In this document: positions 6,340 to 13,909 of the stretch, one piece after another
Numbering within the stretch: position 1 is the stretch's first letter
Layout: the number at the start of each line of letters is the position of its first letter
Source: Miltoncostaea sp036826475
GTDB taxonomy: Bacteria > Actinomycetota > Thermoleophilia > Miltoncostaeales > Miltoncostaeaceae
Assembly (NCBI GenBank): GCA_036826475.1
Contig: DAISWG010000048.1
Coordinates: 1 to 28,647 of the forward strand
Length of the DNA stretch: 28,647 nucleotides
Direction of reading: 5' to 3'
Translations under genes and position numbers: made by a program
Notes under the pieces: generated by a model
What the model was told of the DNA's origin: nothing
The model's input: the letters and a program-made list of their open reading frames with translations, nothing else
Databases searched by the model: none

Positions 6340-7556
6340 TGGCGGTCACCCTCCCGAACGCCCCGCCGGACCAGACGGCCGGCATCGACCGCCGCGGCAT
6401 CTCGACGCTCGCGGCCGGCCACATGGTGGTCGACGCCACCACGGGCGCGCTGCCCGCGCTGCTGCCGGTGTTCACCGCCATCTACGCGCTGTCGGACCTC
6501 GCGGCGAGCATGATCGTGGGGGCGTCGCTGCTGGTGTCGTCCGCGATCCAGCCGCTGTTCGGCCTCCTCGCCGACCGCCGGGCGACGCCGCTGTTCCTAT
6601 GGGGCGGGGTCGCCGTCGGCGCGGGGTTCATGGCGGCGTCGGGGCTCGCGGGCGGCTACACGGGGCTCATGCTCTGCGTCATCGCCTCCGGCCTCGGGAT
6701 CGCGGCCTTCCACCCGGAGGCCGCCCGGGTGGCGAACCGCATCTCGGACGACCGGCCCGAGACGGGCCTGGCGTGGTTCATGCTCGGCGGCAACGCCGGC
6801 TTCGCGCTGGGCCCGCTGCTCGCGGCCATCGCGATCCCGTTCCTGGACGCGCGCTCCACGCTCGTGTTCCTGGTGCCCGGCGCGGTGGTGTCGCTGTGGC
6901 TGTGGCACGACCGCGCGCGGCTGGCGGTGCCGGTGAGCCGGCCGCACCGCGAGACGGCCCCTCCCCCCCGGGCGTCCACCCGTGCGATCGTGCTCCTCAT
7001 GACCGTGACCAGCATGCGGACCTGGACGCAGTTCGGGCTGCTGGCCCTCGCCCCGCTGCTGCTGGTGGACGACCGGGGCTTCTCGGAGCAGGCGGCGGGC
7101 TTCGCGGTGGTGGCGTTCTCGGGGGCCGGCGCGGCCGGCACGCTGGTGGGCGCGGCGATCGCCGAGCGCATCGGCGGCCGCGAGATGCTGATGTGGACGA
7201 TGCCGGTGGCGGCCCCGCTGATCGGGCTGTTCCTGCTCACCGAGGGGCCCGTCAGCATCGCCGCGTTCGCCGCGGCCGGGTTCGTGCTGATGGCGTCCTT
7301 CTCGGTGACGGTCGCGCTGGGGCAGGCCTACCTGCCGGGGCGCCTCGCCCTGGCGGCGGGCCTGATGATCGGCTTCGGCGCCATCGGCTCCGCACCGCCG
7401 GGGCTGGCGCTGTTCGGCTGGATCGCCGACACCTGGGGGCGCGAGACGGCCATCTGGGGCCTATCGATCCTCCCGCTGATCGGGGCGACGCTCGCGTTCC
7501 TGCTCCCCGCCCCGCCCGCGCCCGAGCCGCGCCGCATCGCGCCGGCGGCCGCGTAG
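6339..7556 (+). CDS. MFS exporter of the fosmidomycin-resistance (Fsr) type
   Basis: A 405-residue, about 12-helix major facilitator protein. The pattern matches the Fsr-like subfamily: the loop between helices 2 and 3 (FGLLADRRATP), the segment AAFHPEAARVAN, and GGNAGFALGPLLA in helix 5. A long basic/proline-rich loop (~residues 200-215) separates the two halves. Members export fosmidomycin or other small compounds by proton antiport; the substrate here is not readable from sequence. The ATG at 6339 shares its A with the TAA of a short upstream ORF. The stop TAG overlaps the GTG of rarA by one base (TAGTG), so exporter and recombination factor are transcribed together, which is an odd functional pairing. 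Confidence 0.85.
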   Translation: MAVTLPNAPPDQTAGIDRRGISTLAAGHMVVDATTGALPALLPVFTAIYALSDLAASMIVGASLLVSSAIQPLFGLLADRRATPLFLWGGVAVGAGFMAASGLAGGYTGLMLCVIASGLGIAAFHPEAARVANRISDDRPETGLAWFMLGGNAGFALGPLLAAIAIPFLDARSTLVFLVPGAVVSLWLWHDRARLAVPVSRPHRETAPPPRASTRAIVLLMTVTSMRTWTQFGLLALAPLLLVDDRGFSEQAAGFAVVAFSGAGAAGTLVGAAIAERIGGREMLMWTMPVAAPLIGLFLLTEGPVSIAAFAAAGFVLMASFSVTVALGQAYLPGRLALAAGLMIGFGAIGSAPPGLALFGWIADTWGRETAIWGLSILPLIGATLAFLLPAPPAPEPRRIAPAAA

Positions 7557-8902
7557 TGGCCCGCGGCGGGCCACCCCAGGGCGACCTCTTCGGCGAGGCG
7601 GTCGAGCAGCGCCTCGCCACCCAGCGCCCGCTACCGGCGCGGATGCGCCCCGAGTCGCTCGACGACGTGGTGGGCCAGGCGGCGCTGCTGGGCCCCGGGG
7701 GCGCGCTGCGCCGCGCCATCCAGGGCGACCGCGTGCCCTCGATGATCCTGTACGGGCCGCCGGGCAGCGGGAAGACGACGCTGGCGCGGGTGGTGGCCCA
7801 CGGGAGCGACGCCGCGTTCGAGGAGCTGTCGGCGGTGTCGGCGACGGTCGCCGACGTGCGGGCCGTGATGGCGCGCGCCCGCGACCGGCTGGCCGCCGGC
7901 CGGCGGACCGTGCTGTTCCTGGACGAGATCCACCGGTTCAACCGGGCCCAGCAGGACGCCCTGCTGCCGGCGGTGGAGGACGGCCTGATCACCCTGATCG
8001 GCGCGACCACCCAGAACCCCTGGTACGAGGTGAACGCCGCCCTCGTGTCGCGGATGCGGGTGTGGGTGCTGGAGGCGCTCGGGCCCGACGAGGTGGGGGC
8101 GCTCCTCGACCGCGCCGTCGCCGACCCCCGCGGGCTGGCCGGGCGCGTGCGCCTGGGCGACGAGGCGCGGGCCGCCATCGCCGCCCGCGCCGCCGGCGAC
8201 GCGCGGGGGGCGCTCAACCTGCTGGAGGCGGCCGCCGCCGACACCGCCGACGGCGCGGAGATCTCGGTGGAGGCGGTGCAGTCGGCCGCCGGCGGGCGGG
8301 CGGTGGTCTACGACCGCGACGGCGACGCCCACTACGACACGATCTCGGCCTTCATCAAGAGCCTGCGGGGCAGCGACCCCGACGCCGCCGTCTACTACCT
8401 GGCGGTGATGCTGAAGGGCGGGGAGGATCCCAAGTTCATCGCGCGGCGGCTGATCGTGGCCGCCAGCGAGGACGTGGGGAACGCCGACCCGCGGGCCCTC
8501 GAGGTGGCCGTCGCCGCCGCCCGGGCCGTCGAGTTCGTGGGGCTGCCGGAGGCGCGGATCACCCTGGCCCAGGCCACGACCTACATCGCCCTGGCGCCGA
8601 AGTCGAACGCGTCGTACCGGGCGATCGGCGCCGCGCTGGACCTGGTGGAGCGCGAAGGGGCGCGCCGTCCGCCGCCGGCGCTGCGCGACTCCAGCGTCGC
8701 CAACGCCCGCGGCCTGGGCAACGGCGCCGGCTACCAGTACCCCCACGACCACCCGGACGCCGTCCTCGACGAGAGCCTGCTGCCGGAGGGGCTCGAGGGA
8801 CGGGTCTTCTACGAGCCCACCGACCGCGGGCCGGAGGCGGAGATGGCCGCCCGCCTGCGCGACCTGCGGGCCCGCCTGCGGGAGGACGAGAAGCCCTTCT
8901 GA
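7556..8902 (+). CDS. rarA: Replication-associated recombination protein RarA/MgsA (AAA+ ATPase)
   Basis: A 448-residue AAA+ protein of the RarA/MgsA/WRNIP1 family, which acts at stalled replication forks. After the typical N-terminus (GDLFGE) come Walker A GPPGSGKT (67-74), Walker B LFLDEIHRFN (with DEIH at ~123-126), sensor 1 IGATTQNP, the arginine-finger region SRMRV, sensor 2 GDARGALNLLE, and the long C-terminal domain with YDTISAFIKSLRGSDPDAAVYYLA and NADP/ALEVAVAAARAV. Length is normal for the family. The open frame extends far upstream through the exporter, but the GTG at 7556 (TAGTG overlap) gives the family N-terminus. Confidence 0.95.
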   Translation: MARGGPPQGDLFGEAVEQRLATQRPLPARMRPESLDDVVGQAALLGPGGALRRAIQGDRVPSMILYGPPGSGKTTLARVVAHGSDAAFEELSAVSATVADVRAVMARARDRLAAGRRTVLFLDEIHRFNRAQQDALLPAVEDGLITLIGATTQNPWYEVNAALVSRMRVWVLEALGPDEVGALLDRAVADPRGLAGRVRLGDEARAAIAARAAGDARGALNLLEAAAADTADGAEISVEAVQSAAGGRAVVYDRDGDAHYDTISAFIKSLRGSDPDAAVYYLAVMLKGGEDPKFIARRLIVAASEDVGNADPRALEVAVAAARAVEFVGLPEARITLAQATTYIALAPKSNASYRAIGAALDLVEREGARRPPPALRDSSVANARGLGNGAGYQYPHDHPDAVLDESLLPEGLEGRVFYEPTDRGPEAEMAARLRDLRARLREDEKPF

Positions 8903-8949
8903 GGGCCGGGTGGCACCGACCACCGGAGCCGTCCCGGGCCCCCGGGCGC

Positions 8950-8971
8950 CCCTCCGGCGGACGCCGGAGGG
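8950..8971 (+). terminator. Hairpin downstream of rarA
   Basis: A perfect 9-bp stem (8950-8958 with 8963-8971) closed by the tetraloop GGAC lies between rarA and the yqeY-like gene. There is no U-tract, so it is either a GC-only terminator or a stem shaping the next promoter, whose -10 candidate begins at 8983. Confidence 0.35.
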
Positions 8972-8982
8972 CGGCCACGGGC

Positions 8983-8988
8983 TAGATT
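8983..8988 (+). promoter_or_regulatory. -10 element TAGATT, leaderless arrangement before the YqeY gene
   Basis: TAGATT ends 8 bases before the ATG at 8997, so transcription would begin at or next to the start codon. No ribosome-binding site and no clear -35 box is seen. Confidence 0.45.
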
Positions 8989-8996
8989 GGGCGGGT

Positions 8997-9461
8997 ATGC
9001 CCGAGACGCCCGACCTCGCCACCCGGCTCGACGCGGACATGAAGAGCGCCATGAAGTCCGGCGACAAGCTGCGCGTCGGCACCATCCGGCGGGCCCGCGC
9101 GGCCATCAAGAACGCCGAGATCGAGGCGCGCGGGGCGCTGTCCGACGACGCCGCGGTGAAGGTGCTGCGCGGGCTGGTCAAGCAGCACCGGGAGTCGATC
9201 GAGCAGTTCCGCGCCGGGGGCCGCGCCGACCTGGTGGAGAACGAGGAGCGCGAGATGGCCGTGATCGAGGCCTACCTGCCCGCGCAGCTCGACGCCTCCG
9301 CGATCGAGCCCGTCGTGGCCGAGGTGATCGCCGCCGAGGGCGCGTCGTCGCCGGCCGACATGGGCATGGTGATGAAGGCCGCGATGGCTCGGCTCGGCGG
9401 CCAGGCCGACGGCAAGGACGTCCGGGCAGTCGCACAACGCCTCCTGGGAGGGGATCGATGA
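8997..9461 (+). CDS. GatB/YqeY domain protein
   Basis: A 154-residue helical protein matching the YqeY family: LDADMKSAMKSGDKLRVGTIRRARAAIKNAEIE, then IEQFRAGGRADLVENEEREMAVIEAYLPAQLD and the C-terminal tRNA-binding-like segment ending KDVRAVAQRLL. YqeY resembles the tail domain of the GatB subunit of Asp/Glu-tRNA amidotransferase; its free-standing role is unclear. The ATG at 8997 follows a TAGATT hexamer by 8 bases and aligns with family N-termini; upstream in-frame sequence is the intergenic hairpin. The stop overlaps the next ATG (ATGA). Confidence 0.92.
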   Translation: MPETPDLATRLDADMKSAMKSGDKLRVGTIRRARAAIKNAEIEARGALSDDAAVKVLRGLVKQHRESIEQFRAGGRADLVENEEREMAVIEAYLPAQLDASAIEPVVAEVIAAEGASSPADMGMVMKAAMARLGGQADGKDVRAVAQRLLGGDR

Positions 9462-9826
9462 GCACCACGCCGCCAATGCCGCCCGGCCCGGGGGGCCCGC
9501 CGGACGACGCGCCCGACGCGCCGGCCTCGGCCGTCGGCGCCGGCACCCACACGCCGTCCGACGCCATGACGCGGTACGACAGCGAGAAGGACGCCTACCA
9601 CTGCTCGTACGGGATCCCGAGCCCGGCGCTCGCCGTGCTCGACCCGGAGCGGGAGCTGATCGTCCGGATCGACCGCAACAACTTCCGCGTGGTGGGCTTC
9701 TCCATCCCCAACTTCACGGAATGGCACAAGAAGCACGCCGACGAGGAGGGCAACTTCAACGTCGACCTCCCCGACGTGTGGCCGATGGAGCAGACCGACA
9801 CCAGCGGGCATCACGGCGCCTGGTAG
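9458..9826 (+). CDS. Small hypothetical protein, faintly DUF2283-like
   Basis: This 122-residue protein starts at an ATG in an ATGA overlap with the YqeY gene, preceded by a strong GGGAGGGG ribosome-binding site. The first ~35 residues are Pro/Ala/Gly-rich and probably disordered. The core (YDSEKDAYHCSYGIPSPALAVL, then a strand pair around RIDRNNFRVVGFSI) faintly recalls the DUF2283 fold, in which a YD..D motif is followed by a strand pair; this is a weak match. No catalytic motif is seen. The frame of the DUF427 coding sequence begins right at its stop, one base out of phase. Confidence 0.7.
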   Translation: MSTTPPMPPGPGGPPDDAPDAPASAVGAGTHTPSDAMTRYDSEKDAYHCSYGIPSPALAVLDPERELIVRIDRNNFRVVGFSIPNFTEWHKKHADEEGNFNVDLPDVWPMEQTDTSGHHGAW

Positions 9827-9914
9827 GCGGCGCGTCGCGCCGGGGCCGGGGCCGGGGCAGGAGAGCGTCTGGGACTACCCCCGGCCGCCGCGCCTCGAGC
9901 CCGACGCGCGGCGC

Positions 9915-10319
9915 GTGCGCGTCGTGCTGGGCGGCGAGACGATCGCCGACACCACGCGGGCGGTGCGGGTGCTGGAGACGAGCCACCCGCCGGCCTTCTA
10001 CCTGCCGCGCGCCGACGTGGTCCCCGGGGCGCTCGTCACCGCCCACGGGTCGAGCTTCTGCGAGTGGAAGGGCCAGGCCGCCTACCTCGACGTGGTGGGC
10101 GGCGGCGGCGTCGCCCCCCGCGCCGCGTGGTGGTACCCCGACCCGGTCGCGGCGTTCGCGGCGCTCCGCGGACACGTCGCGTTCTACCCGGGCCGGATGG
10201 ACGCCTGCCTCGTGGACGACGAGCTCGTCCGCTCGCAGGAGGGGGACTTCTACGGCGGCTGGATCACCGACGAGATCGTGGGGCCGTTCAAGGGGGCGCC
10301 GGGCACCTGGGGGTGGTGA
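9915..10319 (+). CDS. DUF427 family protein; first canonical start is probably internal
   Basis: The product matches DUF427: VRVVLGGETIADTTRAVRVLETSHPPAFYLPRADV, then SSFCEWKG and DFYGGWITDEIVGPFKG. DUF427 proteins are small beta-rich cytoplasmic proteins with no settled function. The coordinates use the GTG at 9915, the first canonical start after the in-frame TGA at 9657. However, the same frame upstream (9858-9914) encodes QESVWDYPRPPRLEP, a conserved N-terminal segment of this family, so translation must begin earlier. No ATG, GTG or TTG is available there; an ATC at 9810, a +1 shift from the end of the preceding gene, or a sequence error are the options. A GC-rich hexamer repeat (9840-9857) lies in this stretch. 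Confidence 0.85.
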   Translation: MRVVLGGETIADTTRAVRVLETSHPPAFYLPRADVVPGALVTAHGSSFCEWKGQAAYLDVVGGGGVAPRAAWWYPDPVAAFAALRGHVAFYPGRMDACLVDDELVRSQEGDFYGGWITDEIVGPFKGAPGTWGW

Positions 10320-10340
10320 GCCCCGGCGGCCGCCGCCCGG

Positions 10341-11849
10341 CTAGAGCCTGACGACCTTCGCGGTCCCGGCCTTCGTCACCACCACCACCACCCGCAGGGT
10401 GGCGTAGCGGGCCCGCAGCCGCGCGGGCGGCGTGACCACCACCACGAACCGGCCCGGCTTCACCCGCTTCAGCGTCACCGCGCCGCGCACCACCTTGGCG
10501 GCGCGGCCGGCGGCGGTCACCGTCACGCCCTTCGCGAGACCGCGGAACCGGACCGTCAGGCGACCCCCGGCCTTCGCGTAGCGGGCCGTCACCGCCGACG
10601 CGGCGGGCGGGTTGCCGGCCGCTCGGCGGCCCGGCTTGACGGGGGCGGCGCGCACCGACCCGGGGGGGCCGGCGGGCTGGGCCGCCGGCAGACCGGGGTC
10701 GGCCGGCGGCGGGGCGCCCGCCAGGCGCGCGAGCGCGAGGTCCACCTGCGGGCGGGGGCCGATCACGCCGTCCTCCTGCGACGTCTGCGTCAGGCCGGTC
10801 TCGACGAGCAGCGCCCGCACCTGGCCCGGCGTGAGCGCCGCGCCCGCGTTCTGGGCCTTCGCGCCGCTCTGCAGCGCGGCGACGGCGGCGGCCACGGTCG
10901 CGCTGGCGCTGGAGGTGCCGTCGAAGCAGGAGGTGTACGACCGGTCGTCGGCGCCGCCGATCCCGTCGCCGTACCCGGAGGTCACCACGCCGACGCCGAC
11001 GCCCTGCACATCGACGCGGCTGCCGTAGTTGGAGCCCACCACCCGGCGCCGCGCCGACGGGCCCGTCGCGTCCTGGTCGGATCCGCCCGCGCCGACGATC
11101 AGCGCGCCGCTGTGGCCCGGCACGCCCTGCCCGGCGAGGTACGAGACGCCGATCCGCCCGAGGTCGACGTTGCCGTTGCCGGCGGGCTCGACGACGGTGA
11201 TGTCACGGTCGACCGCGTCGCGGATCGCGTCGCGGACCGTGCCGATGGCCTCGATGGGCACCAGCGTGGAGCGCCCGTCCACCACCTTCACGGCCTGGAG
11301 CTCGATCAGCAGCACGTCGCCGCGGCCCAGCCCCTGGGATGCGGCGCGGACCGCCGCCGCCGGGTCGTACGCGCCGGACGCGAAGGGCGAGACGGGCCGG
11401 ACATCGGCGTCCGGCACCAGCCCGCTGATGCCCTGGCCGTCGGCGCTGCCCGCCAGCACGCCCAGCACGGCGGTGCCGTGCTCGGCGGAGCGGTACTCGG
11501 GCGGCAGGCCCGTGTCCGGCGGCGGCGGCAGGCCGAGGCCCGCCAGCTCCACGTGCTTCGGCCGCCACTCGTACTCGACGTCGGCCACCGTCACGCCCCC
11601 GCCGCGGACGCCGTCGCCGATCCCCATCGCCGCGCGGTAGTCCTGGAAGGGGGCGAGGTCCTTGGACGCCGGGTCCGCGGCGTAGTCGCCCCAGCCCGCC
11701 GGCGGCGCCACGCGGCACGTCGCGGGGGGCGGCGCCGGCACCGGCGCGCCGGTCGTCGCGGGCCCGCCCGCGCCCGGCGCGAGCGTCCATCCCGCCACGG
11801 CGATCACGGCCGCGACGAGGAGTGCACCGAGGGGGCGACGGCGGATCAC
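10341..11849 (-). CDS. Secreted subtilisin-like serine peptidase (S8)
   Basis: A 502-residue protein with an N-terminal signal/anchor (basic RRR, then a hydrophobic run at ~8-22). The peptidase domain (~50-375) shows the S8 triad in order: Asp90 in VTVADVEYEW, His124 in EHGTAVLGVLAG, Ser313 in DGTSSASATVAAAVAAL, plus the oxyanion-hole Asn225 in EPAGNGN. A Pro/Ala linker (~385-425) leads to a basic beta-rich C-terminal domain (~430-502). The Asp motif VADVE departs from the usual D-S/T-G, so it belongs to a divergent S8 branch. It probably acts outside the cell; the substrate is unknown. It starts at GTG 11849, only 9 bases from the divergent ThyX-like gene, so the promoters must overlap. Confidence 0.9.
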   Translation of the reverse strand: MIRRRPLGALLVAAVIAVAGWTLAPGAGGPATTGAPVPAPPPATCRVAPPAGWGDYAADPASKDLAPFQDYRAAMGIGDGVRGGGVTVADVEYEWRPKHVELAGLGLPPPPDTGLPPEYRSAEHGTAVLGVLAGSADGQGISGLVPDADVRPVSPFASGAYDPAAAVRAASQGLGRGDVLLIELQAVKVVDGRSTLVPIEAIGTVRDAIRDAVDRDITVVEPAGNGNVDLGRIGVSYLAGQGVPGHSGALIVGAGGSDQDATGPSARRRVVGSNYGSRVDVQGVGVGVVTSGYGDGIGGADDRSYTSCFDGTSSASATVAAAVAALQSGAKAQNAGAALTPGQVRALLVETGLTQTSQEDGVIGPRPQVDLALARLAGAPPPADPGLPAAQPAGPPGSVRAAPVKPGRRAAGNPPAASAVTARYAKAGGRLTVRFRGLAKGVTVTAAGRAAKVVRGAVTLKRVKPGRFVVVVTPPARLRARYATLRVVVVVTKAGTAKVVRL

Positions 11850-11854
11850 GGCTC

Positions 11855-11860
11855 TAGGAT
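11855..11860 (+). promoter_or_regulatory. -10 element TAGGAT before the duplicated ThyX gene
   Basis: TAGGAT ends 7 bases before a GTG at 11868, the same spacing as at other unit-heading genes. It overlaps the alternative ATG at 11859, which would then lie upstream of the transcription start. No -35 box is seen. Confidence 0.4.
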
Positions 11861-13499
11861 GTCAGTCGTGCGCACGTCCGGCTCCCCCGAACGACCAGTG
11901 ATCGCCACTCCGGAGGACCTGGACGCGGGCGAGAAGCGGCGCGTCGCGCCATACGTCACGGACGCGACGGGGCCCGTCTTCGCGCTCACCGGCCTTCCCG
12001 AGGTGGTGAAGGGCGCCCTGTTCGCGCGGTACTCGCGGAGCCCCAAGTCGCTGCGCCGCCTGCTGCTCGACGAGTTCCTGCCGCCCGGGGCGGACGGCGC
12101 GTCCGGGCCGGGCGAGGAGGTCGGCAGCGCCCGCGCCGAGGCGCTCTACGACCGGGTCCTCGCCGAGTACGGCGACGACTCGGTCGCCCAGCTCGGCGGC
12201 GCGCACGTCGCCGTCGAGGGTGCGTCGAACGTGCTCACGAAGGTGCTGCAGTGGGGGCGCCTGGCGAGCTACCTGGAGCAGTCGACCCGCTACATCCCGT
12301 ACACGGACCGCCCGGGTGGCGCATACCGCTACCACCGCCCGCCCTCGGTGCTGGCCCACGCGGAGCTCGGCGCGGAGTACACGGCGGCCATGGACGCCGC
12401 GTTCGACGGCTACTCGGCCCTGCTGCCGCGCCTGGTCGAGCATGTCGGCGCCGGCGTGCCGCGCGACGACGCGACCCCAGAGGCCGCGCGGGAGCGGGCG
12501 ATCCGGGCGCGCGCGCTCGACCTGCTGCGCGGCCTGCTGCCGGCGGCGACCACCGCGAACGTCGGCATCTTCGCCTCCGGCCAGGCGTACGAGGCGATGC
12601 TCGTGCGGATGCAGGCCCACCCGCTGCCCGAGGCGCGGGACTGCGCCGTGGCGATACTGCGGGAGCTGCGGAAGGTGATCCCGGCGTTCCTGACCCGGGT
12701 CGACCGGGTGGACCGGGGCGTCGCGCACGGGGCGTACCTGGCCGAGGGCGACCGCGCCGCCGCCCGGTTGGCGGAGCGGCTGGCGCCCGCGCCGGGGGCA
12801 CGGCCGGACGGCCCGGCGGTGCGGCTCGTCGACTTCGACCCCGACGGCGAGGCGCGCGTCCTGGCCCACGCCCTGTGGCCCGCGGGCGACGCCCCCCTCG
12901 GCGACGTGCGCAGCGCGGTGGCGGCCCTGTCGCCGCGGCAGCGGGCGGCGGCGCTCGAGGAGTGGGCGGGCAGCCGCCGCGACCGGCGTCAGCGCCCCGG
13001 CCGCGCGCTCGAGGCGACCACCTACGCGTTCGAGGTGGTCTGCGACTACGGCGCCTACCGCGACCTTCAGCGCCACCGCCTCCTGAGCCTGCAGGCGCAG
13101 CCGCTCACCCCCGCCCTCGGCTACGACGTGCCGGTCGAGGTGGCCGATGCGGGCGCCGCCGACGCGTACGACGCGGTCCAGGCTCGCTGCACCGGCCTGT
13201 ACGACGCGCTGCGCGAGCGGTTCCCCGCCGAGGCGGCGTACGCCGTGACGCTGGCGCACCGGATCCGGTTCACGATGGTGCTGAACGCCCGGGAGGCGAT
13301 GCACCTGATCGAGCTGCGCAGCCAGCCGCAGGGCCACGAGTCGTACCGGGTGGTGGCCCAGGAGATGCACCGGCAGATCGCCGACGTGGCCGGCCACCGG
13401 GCGATCGCCGGGATGATGGCCTTCGTCGACCACACCGGCCCGGGCGCGGGGCGGCTCGCCGCCGAGCGCCGGCAGGAGGCGCGCCGGGCGGGACGGTGA
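11859..13499 (+). CDS. Tandem-duplicated ThyX-fold protein (FAD-dependent thymidylate synthase-like)
   Basis: This 546-residue protein contains two ThyX-like halves; ordinary ThyX is ~210-260 residues and forms a homotetramer. First half: DDSVAQLGGAHVAVEG, then QWGRLASYLEQSTRYIPY at ~131-148, aligned with the ThyX signature RHRxxSxxxxSxRY but with WGR in place of RHR. Second half: YAFEVVCDYGAYRDLQRHR with RHR intact at ~405-407, followed by LLSLQAQPLTPALGY, where the usual second Ser and Arg are lost. Each half ends with a segment like the ThyX C-terminus (FASGQAYEAMLVRMQ; MVLNAREAMHLIELR). ThyX transfers a methyl group to dUMP using methylene-tetrahydrofolate and FAD. Whether this protein does so is open. 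Start ATG 11859 is annotated; GTG 11868 is favoured if the TAGGAT hexamer is the -10. GTGA overlap with the RidA-like gene. Confidence 0.82.
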   Translation: MSVVRTSGSPERPVIATPEDLDAGEKRRVAPYVTDATGPVFALTGLPEVVKGALFARYSRSPKSLRRLLLDEFLPPGADGASGPGEEVGSARAEALYDRVLAEYGDDSVAQLGGAHVAVEGASNVLTKVLQWGRLASYLEQSTRYIPYTDRPGGAYRYHRPPSVLAHAELGAEYTAAMDAAFDGYSALLPRLVEHVGAGVPRDDATPEAARERAIRARALDLLRGLLPAATTANVGIFASGQAYEAMLVRMQAHPLPEARDCAVAILRELRKVIPAFLTRVDRVDRGVAHGAYLAEGDRAAARLAERLAPAPGARPDGPAVRLVDFDPDGEARVLAHALWPAGDAPLGDVRSAVAALSPRQRAAALEEWAGSRRDRRQRPGRALEATTYAFEVVCDYGAYRDLQRHRLLSLQAQPLTPALGYDVPVEVADAGAADAYDAVQARCTGLYDALRERFPAEAAYAVTLAHRIRFTMVLNAREAMHLIELRSQPQGHESYRVVAQEMHRQIADVAGHRAIAGMMAFVDHTGPGAGRLAAERRQEARRAGR

Positions 13500-13900
13500 G
13501 CGGCCGCCGGCGCATCGCGTCGGGGTCGCCGTTCGAGGCGGCGATCGGCTTCAGCCGGGCCGTGCGGGTGGGCGACCGGGTGCTGGTGTCCGGCACCGCG
13601 CCGGTGTGGCCGGACGGCGCGTGCGACCCCGACCCGGGGGTGCAGGCGGACCGCTGCCTGGAGATCATCGCCGCCGCCCTCGCCGAGGCCGGCGCAACGA
13701 TGGCGGACGTCGTGCGCACGCGGATGCTGCTGGTCGACCCGGCCGACGCGGACGCCGTGTCGGCCGCCCACGCGCGGGCGCTCGGCGACGTGCGACCCGC
13801 CGCGACGATGGTGGTGGTCGCCGCCCTCCTCGACCCCCGCTGGCGCGTGGAGATCGAGGCCGAGGCCGTGATCGGGGGCGACGGCCACGCCGCCCGCTAA
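13496..13900 (+). CDS. RidA/YjgF/UK114 family protein
   Basis: A 134-residue protein with the RidA layout: SPFEAAIGFSRAVRVGDRVLVSGTAPV at the start, a middle helix with ADRCLEIIAAALAEAGATMADVVRTRMLLVD, and the final strand WRVEIEAEAVIG. Canonical RidA hydrolyses reactive enamines/imines using an arginine near the end of the domain (in a segment like ARSxV). Here that segment reads RPAATMVVVAALL, so the arginine appears to be missing and imine deaminase activity is doubtful; it fits one of the other Rid subfamilies. It starts at GTG 13496, overlapping the ThyX-like TGA (GTGA), so the two are co-translated. Confidence 0.88.
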   Translation: MSGRRRIASGSPFEAAIGFSRAVRVGDRVLVSGTAPVWPDGACDPDPGVQADRCLEIIAAALAEAGATMADVVRTRMLLVDPADADAVSAAHARALGDVRPAATMVVVAALLDPRWRVEIEAEAVIGGDGHAAR

Positions 13901-13903
13901 CCT
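13898..13903 (+). promoter_or_regulatory. -10 element TAACCT before the DUF1385 gene
   Basis: TAACCT contains the stop codon of the RidA-like gene and ends 6 bases before the GTG of the DUF1385 gene, matching the leaderless pattern. No -35 box is visible. Confidence 0.35.
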
Positions 13904-13909
13904 GGGGCG

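Noticed and set aside
6200..7555. A long plus-strand N-terminal extension of rarA through the exporter
   Set aside because: The extension is low-complexity and in the shadow frame of a clear MFS gene; the family N-terminus begins at GTG 7556.
9840..9857. Three tandem CCGGGG hexamers as a G-quadruplex or slippage site
   Set aside because: Three G4 runs are present but the fourth is only GGG 13 bases away. A 6-base unit would not shift the frame, so it does not explain the DUF427 start problem.
10324..10335. CGGCGGCCGCCG palindrome between the converging DUF427 and subtilase genes as a terminator
   Set aside because: It has no loop and no U-tract, and such GC palindromes are common in DNA of this composition.
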